A stretch of 64,000 nucleotides of DNA from Mytilus edulis. Taxonomy: Eukaryota; Mollusca; Bivalvia; Mytilida; Mytilidae. Position numbers and translations under genes: made by a program. Position 1 is the stretch's first letter; every line of letters starts with the position of its first letter. This document shows, in pieces, positions 12,429-25,700 of the stretch. Location of the stretch: NCBI RefSeq assembly GCF_963676685.1, contig NC_092344.1, positions 97,866,749 to 97,930,748 on the forward strand, read 5' to 3'. The notes beneath the pieces are model-generated. The model was not told where the DNA came from, ran no database searches, and saw only the letters and a list, made by a program, of their open reading frames with translations.

Positions 12429-12678
12429 ACAATATAGAGTTACAATTACAAATACAATATAGAGTTACAATTACAAATACAATATAGAATTACAACTACA
12501 AATACAATATAGAGTTACAATTACAAATACAATATAGAGTTACAATTACAAATACAATATAGAATTACAACTACAAATACAATATAGAGTTACAATTACA
12601 AATACAATATAGAGTTACAATTACAAATACAATATAGAGTTACAATTACAAATACAATATAGAGTTACAATTACAAAT
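12429..12678. repeat. Minisatellite, 10 units of 25 bp
   Basis: Ten head-to-tail units of acaatatagagttacaatta + caaat, exactly 250 bp. Two units carry the same pair of substitutions (gaattacaacta), implying that blocks of several units were duplicated together. It lies in the 3' part of the LINE remnant. Confidence 0.9.
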
Positions 12679-12970
12679 ACCATAAAGCAGAACAGCAAAA
12701 CAGTATACTAAAGTTAAACATTATAAATATTGCTAGCAGTATCTCAATGTTATATAAAAAAATGTTCACTCAAGACAGGTATTTTGATAAGAAATAGCCA
12801 AGTTGTTTCAAAATATTATTAAATAGACTCACAGTTTAATAACCAAATAAATTTATTAACCATATCTAATGAGTAATTTTTTTACATTCTATAAATATGA
12901 GATCAAATAACAAATCTCTATCCTTAGAGTAGGCAGGACATTTTATAAGAAAATGAAGTTCATCTTCCAC

Positions 12971-13365
12971 CAATCTAATTAAAAACCGATCTCTCATCGC
13001 TCTCGTTTTCTGATATGTCGTGTGGGAGATCTAACGAAACCCGCTTTGAGGTCACATGTGAGTGACCTCATAGGTGTGTCTTTTTCAACCAATGAAATTG
13101 AGTCTTCCACGATCTTGAAAGTATATTATAAGGTAAAGGGAATGATGTAACTCATTTTATATACGACGAAATCGTCAGTCACGAAATAATTCATAAACTT
13201 TTTTGATTGGCTTATTTTAAAATAGGTCGTCAACTCATTTGCATATCATTATAAATTCATAACTTCTAGTTCACTCACATGTGACCTCAAAGCGGGTTTC
13301 GTTAGATCTCCCACGCGACATATCAGAAAACGGGAGCGATGAGAGATCGGTTTTTAATTAGATTG
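12971..13365. mobile_element. MITE copy 1 with 9-bp target duplication, inside a LINE tail
   Basis: The element runs from CAATCTAATTAAAAACCGAT to its inverted copy ending ATTAGATTG. The inverted repeat extends over roughly 110 bp, through the gggagatctaacgaaaccc and gaggtcacatgtgagtgacc phrases. It is flanked by the direct repeat atcttccac at 12962-12970 and 13366-13374. A 9-bp duplication fits Mutator-like elements but does not prove it. There is no coding capacity. A second copy is at 26153-26536. Confidence 0.85.
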
Positions 13366-13780
13366 ATCTTCCACTTGAATTAAATCGCATTTAGCACAAA
13401 TTCTTTGATGAACTTCTAATTTGGAATATCTTCCAGTTTCAATTTTGGATCTATGAGATGAAATCCTGAATTTTGTAATAGCTTTTCTCAGATCAAAATT
13501 ATTCAAGATATCTAAATAATTTTCTCTACAAAATGATGTTTTAAATTGACAATATGTTATTAATTTTCTATAGCTATTTTGGCTATAAGCATTCTCCCAA
13601 GATTTAAAATAGGATACCTTTAAACAACTAAGTAAACATTTTATAAATTTGTATTTACTAAAATTAATAAAGTTACAAGGCAGATCAATAATTTTACATA
13701 GGTGTCTGACACTGCTATAACATGTCTATATATGAGGTGGAGAAAGCTGTACCTGTGATTTTTTTTTGATTTTTCGTTGA

Positions 13781-15399
13781 TCAAGTTTAAAAAGTTTCAG
13801 AAGTTCTTTAGAGTTTTTAAGAATCCAGTTACGTTAATGCCACTACGCGACTAAGCATGTGGTGTTGCAGTGTTTCTGTACACAACCTTTCACTGCGGAC
13901 ACACCGTCTTTGTAATATAACTGACAATTCTTTGGTAGAATATGAAGAATGAGTTTTGAATATAAAATTTAGCACAAAATAACTCGCAACAGGACTATGT
14001 AGATGAGCGGGCACTATACCGTTGTTTTTTATGGAGCTTTGTGGAGTTTATGTATCCAATACAAACAAGGTAAGAGCTTAGATAAGTTGCTTATTGAAAT
14101 ATTCAATGGGGCCATGAAGTATACATGGTTTGACAAGAAATCATCCTTATAAAAAGTTACGTTTTTGTACATGGGATTACCCGATCGTTCTTTTATTCCT
14201 AAATGTTTGACAAGACACTCGTTGTAATAGGTAAAAGTTTACAGACAAAACAATATGGCCAGTTTGAAGCTTTGTCAATAGGAACAACAACATTTTTGTT
14301 GTAAAGAGAATTCAAACATTTTACAATTTACTTGTTTCTGAATATAGACTAAGGGCGTTTTTTTCAATTTGTTGATTTTATGTGACTGTCATACAAGTGA
14401 GAGGCCAGTCTAGCTAGCTATAAAACCAGGTTTAATCCACCATTTTTAATATGGAAACGCCGGTACAAATCAGGAATATGACAGTTGTTATCCATTCGTT
14501 TGATGTGTTTAAACTTTTGATTTTGTCATTTGATTAGGGACTGTCCTTTTTGAATTTTCCTCCGCCGGAGTTCAGTATTTTGGTGATTTTGCTATTTTTC
14601 TACGCTAGTTAGGATATATTAAAAGGACATAAGCTTTTAAATCAATGCTCACATGATTGACTCAAATTCTCATATTTGATTTATAAAATTACTAAAACGT
14701 ATATTCAAGTCATAAAATGTCTAAAATTAACAATTTACTACGTAGTGAGTCCTGAGATAATATGTATTAGCATTTCGTTTGTATTTTAGTCTAGACGTCA
14801 TCTTATTAGCCATTGAGGTGTCATCCGAAGAATGCCGACGATCATATGATCCTACATAAACATAAATTAGATATAAATAGATATTGAACACGAGCAATTG
14901 AATTATCTAGGTCTGTTTGATTTCATATTATATACTGGTTATAACTATGTTGATCATCATTTCTACATGTATAAGAATGAATTTTTGTGGATCGACTCAG
15001 TCAATCAAATGTTTTATCTCTTTTTTCTCTTTCAATGTTGTCATTCTTGTCTTTTTAATAGCTGAACACGCACAGTGTATGCGTAATCCATCTCTAGCTA
15101 AGGTGTTAAATGGAATTTCACACGAATACGGATTCAATGAGGTCTAATAATCACTTGCAATAATTCATCAATATACAAGTTTCTTGCTTCTCATTTGACA
15201 AAATTGAACCAATTGACTGACTGCTAAAAGCGAACTATTATTTCGCGAGTTTAACCATTGATGAAATTCTGTCTGTGAGAATATTTCACTGTTATAAAAA
15301 CTGTCCATTGAAATATAACTTACTCTAGTTTTGTCTTCTCTGAGAAATCATCTGCCTTGGAATGTGGCATCATAAATAGCATGCCGAGTCACGTATAAG
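13781..15399. repeat. Gene-free interval with dispersed repeat F at 14380-14600
   Basis: 14380-14600 carries the phrases ctagctataaaaccaggttt, gttatccattcgtttgatgt and ggagttcagtattttggtga. The same repeat recurs at 61380-61600 in the same orientation and at 39262-39455 inverted. A 76-codon open stretch at 14917-15147 begins with a hydrophobic segment but has no supporting splice sites or recognisable domain. Nothing else is assigned. Confidence 0.5.
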
Positions 15400-15891
15400 T
15401 TTAACTCTACTTTTCGCTATATAGATGATGTTCTTTCACTAAATAATTCAAAATTTGGTGACTATGTGGAACGCATCTATCCAATCGAGCTAGAGATAAA
15501 GAATACTACAGATACAGTTAAGTCAGCCTCATATCTTGACTTATATCTAGAAATTGACAATGAGGGTCGGTTGAAAACAAAACTTTACGACAAAAGAGAT
15601 GATTTCAGCTTTCCAATTGTGAACTTTCCATTTCTAAGTAGCAACATTCCAGCAGTACCTGCATACGGGGTATACATCTCCCAATTGATACGATATTTCC
15701 GTGCTTGCATTTCCTATCATGATTTTCTTTATAGAGGGATGCTGCTCACAAGGAATCTATTAAACCAAAAGTTCCAAATGGTGAAGTTGAAATCATCCCT
15801 TCGTAAATTTTACGGACGCCATCACGAGTTGATTGACCGTTATGGAATAACCGTATCACAAATGATATCGGATATGTTCCTTACGTCGTAA
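15400..15891 (+). pseudogene. Reverse transcriptase fragment (YIDD type, possibly Penelope-like), copy 1
   Basis: The frame enters at FNSTFRYIDDVLSLNN, with the catalytic-type YIDD at 15418-15429, and runs uninterrupted to a stop at 15889-15891. Downstream signatures are LYDKRDDFSFPIVNFPF and LRKFYGRHHELIDRYG, which recur in the copies at 40.1-40.5 and 47.8-48.4 kb. The N-terminal palm and fingers region is missing, so this is a 5'-truncated copy. The family is certainly a retroelement RT; placing it with Penelope-like elements rather than another RT group is tentative. A tail with ccccttccctttcctgaatg follows to about 16200. Confidence 0.6.
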
Positions 15892-16199
15892 CTACAATCC
15901 CCTTCCCTTTCCTGAATGTGACCTACCGAATAAGACTATTTACCGGATTTGTTATCACATAAGCAACACGACGGGTGCCGCATGTGGAGCAGGATCTGCT
16001 TACCCTTACGGAGCACCTGAGATCACCCCTAGTTTTTTTGTGGGGTTCGTGTTGTTTATTCTTTAGTTTTCTATGTTGTGTCGTGTGTGCTGTTGTTTGT
16101 TTGTCTTTTTCATTTTTAGCCATGGCGTTGTCAGTTTGTTTTGGATTTATGAGTTTGACTGTCCCTTTGGTATCTTTCGTCCCTCTTTTATAACCCGGC

Positions 16200-17537
16200 A
16201 CACATTGCTGCATAAACAAGTTATGCAGATTTTTTTTTATTATTATCAAACAAATAAAACTAATGATACTCATTATCATATATTTTTTTATAACCTTGAT
16301 CCCTTTCATCAGACACATATGTGTATATATGTCTTTGCTTTCATCACGGTAACAACATTTCATGACAATCAATGGCGGATTTACCGGTGTCACATGTGTA
16401 AACTCAGAAGTTGAAGAAAAAAAAAGACAGCACCACGGCAAAAAAAATATGAAAAGACGAAAGAAAAAAATTATGATATATTCAAAGAATAGACAAGAAA
16501 ACATTTGAAATATTTTGATTTACAACTGACTCCTTACAGTCACGGTAGCGACATGACGGAATTATGCTAATGGACTGTACATTTGTTCATATCAGAATTA
16601 ATTTTTCGTTATTTTAAGGGGAACCAATGGAATATAAACTATATTGATGCTAACTGTACTACCTTCTCCTTCATTCATACGTGTGAAAAACAAATTATCC
16701 ATACGGGATTGTATATTTATTTTAGGTATCGACTGGTTCCATTCGAACTGACTTAAGAAACCAGAAACCAGGCTATTTTGCACATGTGGGTTATTTCGAC
16801 AATAACATAACCTAAGATTGACCAAGATTATAGATGTAAAAGGGTAAAGAACACAAAATTAAATTAATAAGATGCAAAAATCTGGAATTTTTTTGTAAGC
16901 TTCTCGTTTATTGACCACCAACTCCCATTTTTCCTGACAAAAAATGATATTTTAAAGTAAATTCTTGACATTTTTTTTATACTAGCTGTATAATCTGCTG
17001 ATCTGATAATTGTATTTTGTAGCATAAACTGAAGTGAACATATATATTTAAATGTAAAAGAACAACGTTCTAGCATTTGAAAAAATAATATCCTATAATA
17101 ATTTGTTCTTCGTTACTATCAAAAGAACACAGGGGTTGAACAGACATAAGCGTCATAAGCCTGGTCAGTGGGGCAGTGATTTGAAATGAATATCTTATGC
17201 ATGACTCGCATGAGTTATTTCCTATGTCATGAGGGTAGTACATGTAATGCCCTTTAGGCTTTACCTGATACAGTCAGCATCAAACTATCATTTTTGGCTA
17301 CTGTTAGCTTCAAATCAGATAAAATTTTACTATGATCAGTCAAAATATCCTTAAAGTTATTTTTCAGAGGTCTCAAATAATCATTGTTACCGTTATTTTT
17401 CAGCAAAAATATTAAACATGATTCACCAAGTCAGAAAGTTTAAAAGACAGTGAATATTTTATTGTCATTCACCAAAAATTACCTTTAATGTCATTTGGCA
17501 AGAATTTTACTGTTATTCATCATCATGATCATGAACA
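16200..17537. other. Gene-free AT-rich interval
   Basis: The open frames at 15923-16504 on both strands lie in the repeat tail following the RT relic and have the composition of translated repeat sequence. From 16500 to 17500 I see no splice-consistent coding segment and no repeat that I can pair within the window. Confidence 0.4.
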
Positions 17538-17700
17538 CAGGGGCTGATCCAGCCATTTTCAAAAGGGGGTTCCCAACCCAGGATAAAGGGGGGATTCCCA
17601 CCATATATCCCCATTTAAATGCATTGATCAACAAAAAAAGGGGGGTTATAACCACCACCCCCTCCCCCCTGCCCTCTTGAACCTTCGCTGGAACATGATG
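17538..17700. repeat. G/C-run repeat H, copy 1 (degenerate)
   Basis: It begins caggggctgatccagccatt, followed by runs of G and C around an AT-rich middle (aaatgcattgatcaac). Related copies with clearer CAGTGGCGGATCCAG-like starts and ATCCGCC..CTG ends are at 37276-37427, 48663-48823 and 59797-59951. The family behaves as a short hairpin-forming MITE. Confidence 0.5.
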
Positions 17701-17824
17701 AAGGTACCCCCATTACGACCGCAGTTATAGTCCAAATACATGAAATAATGACAATTTGAAAGGATATGATAATTTTTTTGCTGTGACTGCTTCTAGTATC
17801 TACACATCACAACAAAAAATTAAG

Positions 17825-17890
17825 ATCCCTCAGTTGTTAGAGCACTGGCTTGAGATCACAAGATTGAGGGTTTTAAATCCCGCTGGTTAC
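17825..17890 (+). repeat. tRNA-like sequence (SINE head or tRNA relic)
   Basis: Cctcagttgttagagcactg resembles a tRNA D-arm with an internal A box, and gattgagggttttaaatccc resembles the T-arm/B box with one mismatch. No intact acceptor stem can be drawn, so a functional tRNA is unlikely. Most likely the head of a tRNA-derived SINE. Confidence 0.35.
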
Positions 17891-18469
17891 AGTAATATCC
17901 ATTTATTTCTCTTTAATTCTATATTCAAAGTATTTTAACTACAGAACTTTACCTTATGGCCAAGTTATGGGCCTTAGGATATTTACTGAGTTTCAAAATG
18001 ATGAAAATGATCTGTTATGTCTCAGTCTGTGGAGTATTTCAAAAACAATAGAATTACTCTGTCATGTTTGTGTAGAATTATCTGTTTCTGTTTTGTAAGC
18101 TCGTTGATTCTAACCCATTTTAGACTCTTAAAATTGTAATAAACCTCAGACAGTGCATATTTCCTGTCGATAAGTTTTTCACATTTTGTAACAACATACA
18201 AAATTTAGTCATTTTAGTGCATTTGTATACACTAAAAACTTATCAAAATGGGACAAGTATACACAAATTGCATGTGTGAAACATATTTTTGAAAAACTTA
18301 TATACATGAATAGAAATTGAATATATCTTTTTTATTTTTAATCACAGAAAGAAATTTGCACAACATATATATTAAATAAAAGAATAAAAATACATGCAGA
18401 GGTGAATCGGTGTTTGAAGGAAAACCTGGACACAGTGAACATGGTGAATTAGTGGAAATTTTGATACAT

Positions 18470-18990
18470 AAAATTGAGAAAGGAAATGGTGAATATGTCA
18501 AAGCGACAACCACCCGACCATAGAGCAAACAACAGCCGAAGGCAACCAATGGGTCTTCAATGTAGCGAGAATTCCCGCACCCGTAGGTGTCCTTCAGCTG
18601 GCCCCTAAAATATGCATAATAGTACAGTGATAATGGACGTCATACTAAACTCCGAATTATACACAAGAAACTAAAAATTAAAATCATACAAGACTAACAA
18701 AGGCCAGAGGCTCCTGACTTGGGACAGGCGCAAAATTGCGGCGGGGTTAAACATGTTTATGAGATCTCAACCCTCCCCCTATACCTCTAGCCAATGTAGA
18801 AAAGTAAAATAATAACAATACGCACATTAAAATTCAGTTCAAGAGAAGTCCGAGTCTGATGTCAAAAGATGTAACAAAAGAAAATAAATAAAATGACAAT
18901 AATACATAAATAACAACAGACTACTAGCAGTTAACTGACATGCCAGCTCCAGACCTCAATTAAACTGATTGAAAGATTATGTCTTCATCA
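18470..18990 (+). repeat. Dispersed repeat C, copy 1
   Basis: Shared phrases with the other copies are ggaaatggtgaatatgtcaa, tcttcaatgtagcgagaatt, gcgtccttcagctggcccct-like text and gaggctcctgacttgggaca. Copies or fragments lie at 30718-30850, 48026-48226 and 63538-64000. Translations beginning MEMGNM.KRQQ recur in all of them, but they reflect shared repeat DNA, not a gene. Confidence 0.65.
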
Positions 18991-19742
18991 TATGAATATC
19001 AGGTACATATTTATTAGTCTTTGATTTTTATAAATTGATAAAGATTCAGTTATAGTAATAAAGTCAAAAATAATAACAGAAATTCAAAATACATGTATTT
19101 TTTTCTAAGGAGGCATGTCATTCCAGCAGAATACAACAAATGACACTTTGATACTTTACACGGCAACAAGGAAAATACTATTAATTGAAATTATTTAATA
19201 AATTTACAATCTTTTGAAAAGGGTTTTGTTATGATCCTAACCATGCTACATGTAACTAACTGCCCAGCCATTAATTATGGGCTGCTATTATTTCAATAAA
19301 GAAAAAAACCCAAACTAAGACATTTTAACAAATCCTCTTGTGAGTAAATATTTCCCATACTCTGATTAATGATAAATTCATCTTCAAGAATTATGGTTGG
19401 TAACCGTTGGTTACCTGTTCATTTTTGTATATCCATGTAGTAGCTGTCAGTTGGGATATTTGTAATATGACACTAAATTAAATAATTCATATTTTTTTTG
19501 TAGCTATGGTAGAAAAATTTGCTTTACTCTAGAGAGAATTATCTGAACACAGAGAGAATTAAGTGAAGTGTTACAAATTGAAATATATTGTAAAGTTTCT
19601 TAGACAGTAGACCATATTATTTACATAGATATACAATGTAACTTATGTTGAGAGATGAGAAGACATTATTTTGAGGCAAAAAGATCATTGTTTGGAAAAT
19701 TGGCAGAATTTATTTACTAAATCTCTTTGCTAAGTAATCATC

Positions 19743-22700
19743 ATGGTTTCTGGAACAAGTGACAGTCATGCTAAAAAATCATCAAGAAGGAAATTATTGG
19801 ACATATCAACAACAGAAACAGAAAAAGATAAATCTTCTGCTAAAAATACAAAGAAACAGCAAAAAATTGTTCAATCTAAAAGTCCTTCAAAAAACAGTTC
19901 AGTTAAAAATAAGAAGATTTCATTAGAACATGAGAGACATAGTAAAGAAAGGTCAAATCATTCAAAATCACCTACAAGTTCAAGTGGTTCTGATACATCT
20001 TTAGACTCTTCCAAACCAGGGTTAGAACATGACATATCTGATTCTGATCAAAGTGTAGAGAGAGAAATTCACAGTATAGCTCAACAGCATGCAAAATCAA
20101 GTATGGATGAAATGTCAGATTTTAGTATAGCTTCACCAAAGAAAAAAAGAAAGTTACGAATAGTTGAAGCAAAGACAGCAGACAGTTCAGATGAAAATTC
20201 AGGTGATGAAGCATCTGTGATGTCTCAATCAATACTTAGTACTTCAACATCTGGTAATCAGTTAAAAGGGTCTTCAGAGGTTCACAAAAAGAAGAGAAAG
20301 TCTCACATAATGGGTGACATAGAAAGTGACCCGGAAGATGTGACAAACCAACAGGAGCAACATTTAAACTTGAGGTAATACATTATTTTATTCTTCCATA
20401 AAAAAAAATGAGGATACGTTATGACTTTTGGCTAATTATGCCCTAGATTAAAATGTATTTAGAACTGGGGCAATTAATAATTTTCCTTTTTGATTATTTT
20501 TAAAAGTTAATGAAAAAACAAATCTTTAGAGAAGGAAATAACTCTAAACAGATTTTAAAAAGTTAAGAAAAATGTCTAATGTAGGTTATCATCTATATTT
20601 GGTAGATACAACTTACCAGATGGATATGAACTGTCTAAACTTGCTGAATCCAGTAAAGATGTGTGCAAAGAAGATCTCAGACACAAGGACCTATGGCTAA
20701 TTAAGGCGCCTGTAAATGTATGTCCAGAAATTGTAGTTATAGCTTTAAAGTATTTGCATGTGAAGGTTAAAACTGCCTCAAAATTAAGTTTAAAGTTAAT
20801 TGGAAAATACAAGTTACATTTTTCCCCCTAACCTTCGGTAAGATGAAGTGAAAAAAACAACCAAGCAATTTATAATTATCAGATTTATGGAGCTGCGTAA
20901 ATCCTAGCTGGGTAAAACCAAAAACTCGAAATTTGCAATTGCTGCTCCTCTATCTGCTAAGCATGTTACATTAAGGAGTAAAGGTAAGGGAAAAATTCAT
21001 CAAGAGAGAAAAAAAAATATGTGTAAAGTTAGATAGACATGTCTTTCTGCAGACTATATCTGTGAATGCTAGCATGTTAAAACTCAAAAAAACCTTAATA
21101 TTTTGTATATGTATTGAAGAAAAACTGCTTATTTAGTATTTGAGTTTATTGAAGAATTTGGCAATGATACACACATTGACTGTAAACTGAAACATATTTA
21201 CTATGCATTGAATTCTTTGTGTAATACCATACTATACAAATTATTATTTACTTTCATTTCTCATGTGGTCAGAAGAGATATGAAATGACATTCGATATTA
21301 CAAGAGAAATAACTCGAGTATCATTATGAAGAAAAGTTATCAAGTAAGACCAACTCGTTTGAATTGTTTTACATTGTCATATCGGGGCCTTTTATAGCTG
21401 ACTATGCGGTATGGGCTTTGCTCATTGTTGAAGGCCGTACAGTGACCTATAGTTTTTAATGTCTGTGTCATTTTGGTCTCTTGTGGACAGTTGTCTCATT
21501 GGCAATCATACCACATCTTCTTTTTTATATAGCTTCATATATATTTTTTGCAATGGACATTAAATCAAATTAACAATCCATGTTTGGCAAATGCCTGTAG
21601 TCAGGAATATCAGATGGTTGTTTTTCACTCATTTTGTTGATTGATAACATGATTTTGTTAAGATTTCTGGACTTTCCCATTTCAAATTTACCTTGGAGTT
21701 CAATATATTCTTTTAGGCAAATTTTTGTTCATGTTTTTAAGAGGTAATGCCCCATTTATTATGGACATTTTTATTTTTCAGTTTGATATTCAAAATTTTA
21801 ATGGGATGGAAATAGATTTAAATGGATGTACAGAGTTCAGTTCTAAAGATGTAAGTAGCTTCAGACAAACTTTTTGAAGAAATGGTGAATATCTACAGGA
21901 AAAACATGTAAAGAAGACAAAAGGACAGTTTTTTTTCGTGATAATATGTTCACCTTAAAACCTAACTGCAATGAAAAAGTGCTTCTACTTTGACTTCTTC
22001 TCTTCCAAAGATTAGTTGTTACAGTTATAAACTGATAAGAAATAGGTCTATGGGATCTATCATTTCTTAAATACATTTCTGCATATAACTTTATCCCCAA
22101 ATGTTATAAATTTATACCCATTCAGAACACTATCACACAAAAATACCTTCTATCATTTTACTTACTTTGGCCTGGCTGCTTGGGATGCTTTTGTCTAAAA
22201 AATTGTGAAAAATGACTGTGCTATTTAACTTCCGGTAGTAAAATTGTTAAAGAAGAGAATTTGTTTAAGTGGAAGTTTTAGTCTTGAATTAGTCAGATGT
22301 ATGGTAAAAAGAAACCAGTTGTTTTGATACCATTTCATTATTACCTTAACATATTTTCATCATGACATGTTTATTGATCGAGTGTGCAGAATATTTTGTT
22401 TTATTCTATCAGTTTTGAAAAAAAAGGTTCTTTTACTATATCTCCATTATATCACTTTATAAAAAAATATCTGTAGCTTGTAAAATACAGGTTTGTAATT
22501 TTATTTTTTTCAGGATGAATTATATGAAGTGGATGTAACAGAAGATACTACAAATGAGGTAATTAGTGCTAAGTTTTTATCAGGTAACATTGTTATTAAG
22601 CCTGTCTTGATAATAGAGGGGCATATTATATTCCTATCTTAGCCCCTGTTAATGTGTTTTTCCATCCTATGTTCAGGCATGGAAGTAATATTTAGAAGGA

Positions 22701-25700
22701 ATAACAACGACTAATTAGCATGTATTTATAGCATGCTGAGCTCTGTACTAAAGTCATACGATTTCATCCAATTATAGTCTCAGCGGTAAGACGCCTTTGG
22801 TTACTATCTGCGTTACCGCGGTTGTAAAAGGCATCTGGAATTTCTTATCAGTCACGTGGTTTTATCGAGTCCGGTAATTATAGCGCACCTGTGGGAAATC
22901 CCTAGTTTATTAATAACAAGGTAGCGCTGTATCACATAGAATATCTACCTTTAGAAAGAAATCGAATGGTGAAAAAAACTTGAAAAACAGACGAGAATTG
23001 TTCAAACTACAGCAGTTTAACATGGAAAATTGTATTTAATTTAGCATATTTTTGCTTTTTACCGTTTGTTTTAAACTGTTCTAAAAGTATTTTCCGGTTA
23101 AAAGCGGATCCCGAGTTAAACAGTTAAATACCGATGAATCGATCAGGTTTCACATGATGTTTAACAAAATAATGTAGGCAAATGTAGGCATAGATTTTTT
23201 TACTGTTGAAATATGCAAAGTTTATCGAGATTGAATGAAATAATATTTACTTTCAAGTATTCTAAATTTATGTATATGTCATAAATGTCATTGATTGCAT
23301 TATTGAAACTGGACAACTAAAACAGGGATAATATTTTCGTAAATATATATTTAAAAGGTGTTTATTGTGGAATGCTTGTATTAATATAATAAGCTATACA
23401 GCAAAAAATATAACAAACCGACGAAATGGGCTTGCATCTATCTGTCTTACGGTAAATTCATTTTTACACAAATTAGTTTATGTATCAAGAACTTAAATTG
23501 AAGGATAGAACCGTTTAGAATTGTTAATAATTTAATTGACTATAAATACACGAGAGATTTTGATTTTTCGTATTTAATAAAGGGTGTCCAAACGTATTTT
23601 TTTGTACAGTCATCTTCTTAACTTTATACGGAAATGGTTTTTTAATTGTCTGTAAATTTTAAAATTGAAATGACACAACTTTGTTCTCCAATTTCGTATG
23701 TGATAGCTGTCGGTTTTAACTATTAAGTTCAAACTAACCAAAAATAGGGAAAAATTTGACTAAAATAAAAATTGAACGAATGACTCTTTTCGGCAGCGTA
23801 CATCAACGGAATGTAACGAATGGACTATTCGGGTTACTTCGCATGTATATTCGACAAAAACTTGTCTGTTCGTAGTTCTCCGTGAACACGAAAATGACCG
23901 ATAAGTGTCAGTGATTTGATCGATCACATGCGGAGAATAAACTTCCATGCCAGATATTGAACCAATTAACGAGTTATCGAAAGATGGGCGGTAACGCAGA
24001 TGAAACCTTTGAAGTGACGACGTTGTTATTCCTTCTAAATATTACTTCCATGGTTCAGGGGACATTTAGTTTAAGTTTAAAGTAGTTTATCATGATGTTT
24101 TGTTCACATCTACTTGAAACATCTTTACACATGTTTATTATGAATAAAGTATTTGCCAAATAAAAGTTTTAACCAAGATTTTGATGCACATTCGATAGAA
24201 ATTTGATGGTGTAAGCAGGCCATATTTGCCTGATGGATACATATATGTTTTCTGGTCTGTTCGTATGTGCGTTCTTTCGTTCGTCCGTTTGTCCCGCTTA
24301 AGGTTAAAGTTTTTGGTGGAGGTAGTTTTTGATGAAGATGAAGTCCAATCAACTTGAAACTTAGTACACATGTTCCCTATGATATGATCTTTTTAATTTT
24401 AATGCCAAATAGAGATTTTCCCCCATTTTCACGGTCCATTAAACATAAAAAATGATATTGTGGATGGGGCATCCGTGTACTGGGGACACATTCTTGTTAC
24501 TAATGATTTTTTTTAAATTTTGGTAATTCCAACTCTAAACAAAACAAGCATTAACTACAGGCAAGGTCAAAGTTACTAATGATAGATTTAAATTGTGAGG
24601 ATTTTCTTCTTCTGAATAATAGATTAAATGCTATATGTATATTGCATTGCACCCTTACTTGGATATGTATAACATAAAATGACTGGTAGATCCATATTGG
24701 ATATGAGATCACTATTTATAAAAATAAATGTTACAACCTTGGATATCTCTTCAAATATAATGAGAAAAGGAAGATCCAAAATGATTTTGAGATTTCTAGG
24801 TATAAGATCAGAGTATTAAAAGATAGACTTGATTTTGATGTCTAGGTCTAAGATCAAGGTAATATCTACTAAAAAATATTTTTTGTAAACAATATTACTT
24901 TCTGAAATCTTAGCACAAATGAATCATACCTAAAAGTAAATAGAAATAACAATTCTGTAGGTTGCTATAAGTCTTCCCTTTAAAAGGGGATGTTATCTTT
25001 TTCACTGAAGGTTCTTAAATGTTTATTCCAGATGTCAACATTTGCTCCCATTTTTCCAAGCAAAGAAAAGTCGTCTTTTGTATTAGGTATGTAGATTAAA
25101 GTGTAATTCGGGAAAAAAAGGAGTTAACTCTTTTATTTCTGTTTGATTTCTGATTAGAAAATATATATGTATTTGGATAAAGAAACTAAGAATGTATACT
25201 ATCAGAAATATAGTCATTTAGTGTAGGCACTCTGTTTTTTGGTGCGTATAAATTATATTTGATAAGTAACTGCTATGACATTGAATACCTCCTGTATCCT
25301 CATCTGAATTCAACAATGATTATTGCAGATATTTGGTTAAAAAAAAGAGCAATTTGTGAACAATACATATTATTATGAACTTGTTTTCATCTTCCCGTAC
25401 ATTCCATATAATTGTGGTAACATTTTTCTTGGGGAACTATGAAACAGAGCATTCAAAAATTTGGTATCAATTAAGCTTCTTGTGAGTATTTTATACATTG
25501 TAAGACTGAATCAAATTTTACAGGACAAGTAAGTCTGCATATCATTTATTTCCTTCTAAATATGTGAAGCCAATTAGAATTATTTATTTAATTTCAATTG
25601 TATTTTTTAGGACCAAAGTTCAAAGGCCAGATACATGTGATGCAGTCTTTAGAGATCCCAGATCTTCCTCCAATAAAGATTCCAGAACCAATAGTCCATA

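Larger units (their letters stand above)
12355..13780 (-). pseudogene. 3' end of a LINE (RT C-terminal zinc-finger region), interrupted by a MITE
   Basis: Read on the minus strand, 13600-13366 encodes the C-terminal region of a non-LTR reverse transcriptase, including GRYSKLEVHQRICAKC. After the MITE at 12971-13365 the frame resumes with ELHFLIKCPAYS, completing a Cx2C...HxxxxC zinc-finger-like motif typical of LINE ORF2 ends, and stops near 12878. The plus-strand left edge is a short (agaat)n run and aaaatatcttttatttcc, the usual simple-repeat 3' terminus of such elements. The element is 5' truncated and not functional. Confidence 0.65.

Noticed and set aside
14917-15147. 76-codon frame with hydrophobic start and AEHAQCMRNPSLAKVLNG end
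   Set aside because: It could be read as a terminal exon of the orphan exon at 11556, but the phase of the available acceptor (after ttttaatag) does not match and no domain is recognisable.
15923-16504. 193-codon minus-strand open frame and overlapping plus-strand frames
   Set aside because: Low-complexity Phe/Ile/Lys-rich translations of the repeat tail after the RT relic; no splice sites or domains.
17825-17890. Functional tRNA gene
   Set aside because: A and B box-like motifs are present, but no acceptor stem pairs and the T-arm has a mismatch in the conserved core.
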